Of a stretch of DNA of 64,000 bases, positions 61,691-64,000 are shown piece after piece. The DNA lies in the NCBI GenBank assembly GCA_022494885.1, contig JAGVSM010003454.1:1-64000 (forward strand), in the 5' to 3' direction. The position numbers and the translations under genes were made by a program. Source of the DNA: Micrasema longulum. Its lineage: Eukaryota > Arthropoda > Insecta > Trichoptera > Brachycentridae. Within the stretch, counting starts at the first letter, position 1. Each line of letters starts with the position of its first letter. The notes beneath the pieces are model-generated. The model did no database searches and was not told where the DNA came from. It saw nothing but the letters and a program-made list of their open reading frames with translations.

Positions 61691-61914
61691 CAATGTTCAA
61701 TTAAGCATAACGGGTACTAAGTTCATCATCTTAAATTGAGGTATAATCATTTATTCAGTTTGTAACCGTGACATTACATTTTTTATTACTTTTTTATTAT
61801 GAAGAAAGGTCAAAATTCACGTGCCAAACGACCGGAAAATGTAAAATGCTTAGAATTTTTTTTATTTTTACGATTTTTTTAATTTCTCTTTCAGCGCATG
61901 GTCGCACAGGTACC

Positions 61915-62120
61915 TTGCGGCTCGTCATCATCATTCCCATTTTCGCACCCAATGATGCACAGGCTGCATTGGTATATCAAAAACAGCTAATATTGATTTT
62001 TTATTTCTTAGACGAAGATGATTTACTAGTTCAGAGATAATCAAATATTTCAGCGTGTAAACGCCTTTTCAAATAAATATTTCATGTCTTCTATGTCGAG
62101 ACCTCTTGCATGCAAACATG
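61915..62120 (-). mobile_element. SINE-A copy
   Basis: Tail CATCATCATTCCCATTTTCG and CACCCAATGATGCACAGGCT at 61925, then a body with AAATAAATATTTCATG and a head reading GTCGAGACCTCTTGCATGC at about 62095. Confidence 0.7.
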
Positions 62121-62299
62121 CTGACTATATCCTACTGTCTCAAAAATAATTTGTATTTAAAAATATTTTTGTTGCTATTGCTTCCCATTATTAATTATTA
62201 TGAGTGGTTAAGTGAAATATATTATAGTTAATGAAAAATTTGATAATCGAATGTTCGAGAAATGGTTAAAATATTTCCTTTTGTAACCATCATATGGCC

Positions 62300-62870
62300 G
62301 ATAGAGGGCCGATGAAACATGTCGAGATCCGCGAATTATGTACGGCTGAGACAAATACTATCAACAGAATCGAAAAAAAGTGCTGTGATGGCTTGGGCAT
62401 GATTTGTTTTTATTTGTTTTTTTTTTATTTTTGCACCACAACAGGCCAGGAGGCCCAATAACAGTGGTGAATTACATCACGGAATACCCAGGCTTGAGAA
62501 AAATCACATTTTTAATTTTTGTGTTCTCACCGGGAATCGAACCCGGAACCTTCCGTGCGAGAGTCAAGCGTCTTGACCACTACACTACGGAGGCCGCTAT
62601 GATGAGCTCACGGACGTTGAATGAACGTCTAGAAGGATTTAGGATGCGAATGTTGATGGACGTAGAAAACAAGGAAGTCCGAAAAAGTGATGTTATGATT
62701 AAATTCAACGAATACTTGAAGATAGACAAGTCAAAGGTCGGAATAATTGTCGTACGTACATGAGAAGATGTATGAATGTAGTGGGAGCGAGGTCTGCATG
62801 CAAAGATATACTAAATAGGCGTTCTATCCTCTCTGTCTATCCCCGTAGGAAAATGAAGTAATAGTGTCTT
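62300..62870 (+). mobile_element. RTE-like LINE relic split by a SINE-B
   Basis: Left part: IRELCTAETNTINRIEKKCC (about 62330-62390). Right part: SSRTLNERLEGFRMRMLMDV (62604 on), and near the end GARSACKDILNRRSILSVYP (about 62785-62845), matching the order of RTE ORF2 C-termini such as that at 23215. A minus-strand SINE-B (62405-62597, with AATCGAACCCGGAACCTTCC) sits in the middle, so the SINE is the younger insertion. A 120-codon frame across the junction is not a gene. Confidence 0.7.
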
Positions 62871-62949
62871 TGTTTTTATATAACTGGGAGTTTTTTCTAA
62901 TTTTTTGTTTCTATGTTAACAACCGTATAATTTCTGCCGTTAAATAAAT

Positions 62950-63150
62950 CATCATCATCATTTCCTTTCCACACCTAATGGTGCATCGGGCACTGATTTG
63001 TTACACCAATCACATCGTATTTTGATATTTTTATGTTACATGAGTCTTACGCTTCAGGTACCAGTCTGGTTACTATGAAATATTCTAGTGTGAAAAAACC
63101 ATTTTAAATAAATGTTTCATATCAACCATATCGAGAATCGAAAACGAAGC
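62950..63150 (-). mobile_element. SINE-A copy
   Basis: Tail CATCATCATCATTTCC and CACACCTAATGGTGCATCGG, body TTACGCTTCAGGTACCAGTC and head CGAGAATCGAAAACGAAGC (plus-strand wording). Confidence 0.8.
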
Positions 63151-64000
63151 CGACAATAAATAAAATAAAATAAATAACAATAAATTAAACAAATTCAGAT
63201 TATTTTTACTTAAATGCAAATTCTTCCTACCTACCTAAACCGATCAGTTTGAGAAAAAAAGAAGTACATATTTATGGACGAATTGATGCAGAATCTTATA
63301 ATTTAATGCAAAATTTGAAACAAAAATAAAGTAAAAAACTACATTATAGGGTGAAAAGAGCAGGGGGATGGGAAGGAAAGAAGAAGTTTATTATTTAATT
63401 ACGCCAAATAATTGAAGCCATGTTATTTTCTTAATTAAATGAATCCAGTTACAATTTTAAATTCCCTTTAATTTGATTTTTGTTTCAAAGTACGAATGTC
63501 CGAAGAATTTTTAATAAAAGCATAAAAGAGGTAATAACTTTGTCACTGTTAAAATCCAAGCCTTTTTTTGGGAATGTGTTTTATTTGTTTCAATTTTCCT
63601 TGTCACGCGACTAGTACTATGCCCTTTATATTTTGGGGTATGCCAAGTCAATAGCCAATTACTGGTAATTACAGTAAGTCAGAGATACAGGGAAAGAGAT
63701 TGGAGTATTTTATAATAGGTTGAGTAGCGTAGTGTAATGTGAAATTACTCATTGGCAAAGATGCCAATAATTAAGACTAAGTAAGGCTCAGTATACGGTG
63801 TCGTTAAAATTGACAGTTATTAAATCAAAAATATTTTGTTTATTCCCAAATATTTGCGGGAAAGGCTGGACTTCACTCATAATGGAGATCGGGACTTCAA
63901 TTTATTGCTTTAGAAAAGAGAAACATTTCGAGAAGCCAATATTTATTTTTTTGTTCATATTTTTCTCTTACAAACTATATTTAATAATGAAAATAATGTG
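63151..64000. other. AT-rich stretch to the window end, nothing recognised
   Basis: No coding character on either strand and no repeat shared with the rest of the window that I can see. Confidence 0.55.

Noticed and set aside
62404..62763. A 119-codon open frame
   Set aside because: It runs across a minus-strand SINE-B and an RTE relic in a chance frame.
1..64000. An operon-like defence system, secondary metabolite cluster or other new multi-gene system
   Set aside because: Only three real genes are visible, all of known families, and the remaining content is mobile DNA; nothing supports a coordinated new system.

Overview
This is a strongly AT-rich, repeat-dense nuclear window from an arthropod, most likely an insect and probably a lepidopteran. 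The evidence is spliced genes with GT-AG introns, a cytochrome P450 of the insect-specific CYP4G subfamily, insect-type monocarboxylate transporters, and a dense load of tRNA-headed SINEs, RTE, CR1 and Jockey-like LINE relics, piggyBac and mariner remnants and fold-back MITEs. The lepidopteran placement is inference from the style of the repeats. No prokaryotic features, CRISPR array or operon were seen.

Layout. (1) 1-9,666, plus strand: the 3' part (five exons, 452 residues) of an SLC16-type monocarboxylate transporter, called MCT1 here; its first exons lie before base 1. (2) 9,667-19,140: an intergenic stretch with repeats, a mariner relic and a 370-bp tandem duplication. (3) 19,141-26,037, plus strand: a complete, divergent paralogue, MCT2 (nine exons, 537 residues). 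Its second intron carries a piggyBac relic and an RTE LINE relic, and a SINE sits directly against its exon-2 splice acceptor. (4) 26,157-41,260, minus strand: a complete ten-exon CYP4G P450 (553 residues), convergent with MCT2 and only 119 bp from it stop to stop, with repeat-filled introns. (5) 41,261-64,000: no gene I can support; a graveyard of LINE tails, three SINE families, fold-back elements and a duplicated module carrying a short Cys-rich reading frame.

The two transporters share the position and phase of three introns in homologous places, so they are tandem duplicates. MCT-family proteins move small carboxylates with protons or related substrates across membranes. CYP4G enzymes are ER-bound and make cuticular hydrocarbons by oxidative decarbonylation of aldehydes. 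I see no sequence evidence that the three genes work in one pathway.

The most useful observations are: a SINE whose 13-bp target-site duplication copies the exon-2 acceptor of MCT2; a 48-bp, phase 1-1 orphan exon resembling transmembrane segment 3 of an MCT inside the wrong intron of MCT1; overlapping polyadenylation regions of MCT2 and CYP4G; several datable nested insertions; and the duplicated Cys-rich module. I did not find a coherent new biological system in this window. Coordinates of repeats are approximate because no alignment could be run; exon borders were fixed by GT-AG sites and phase.
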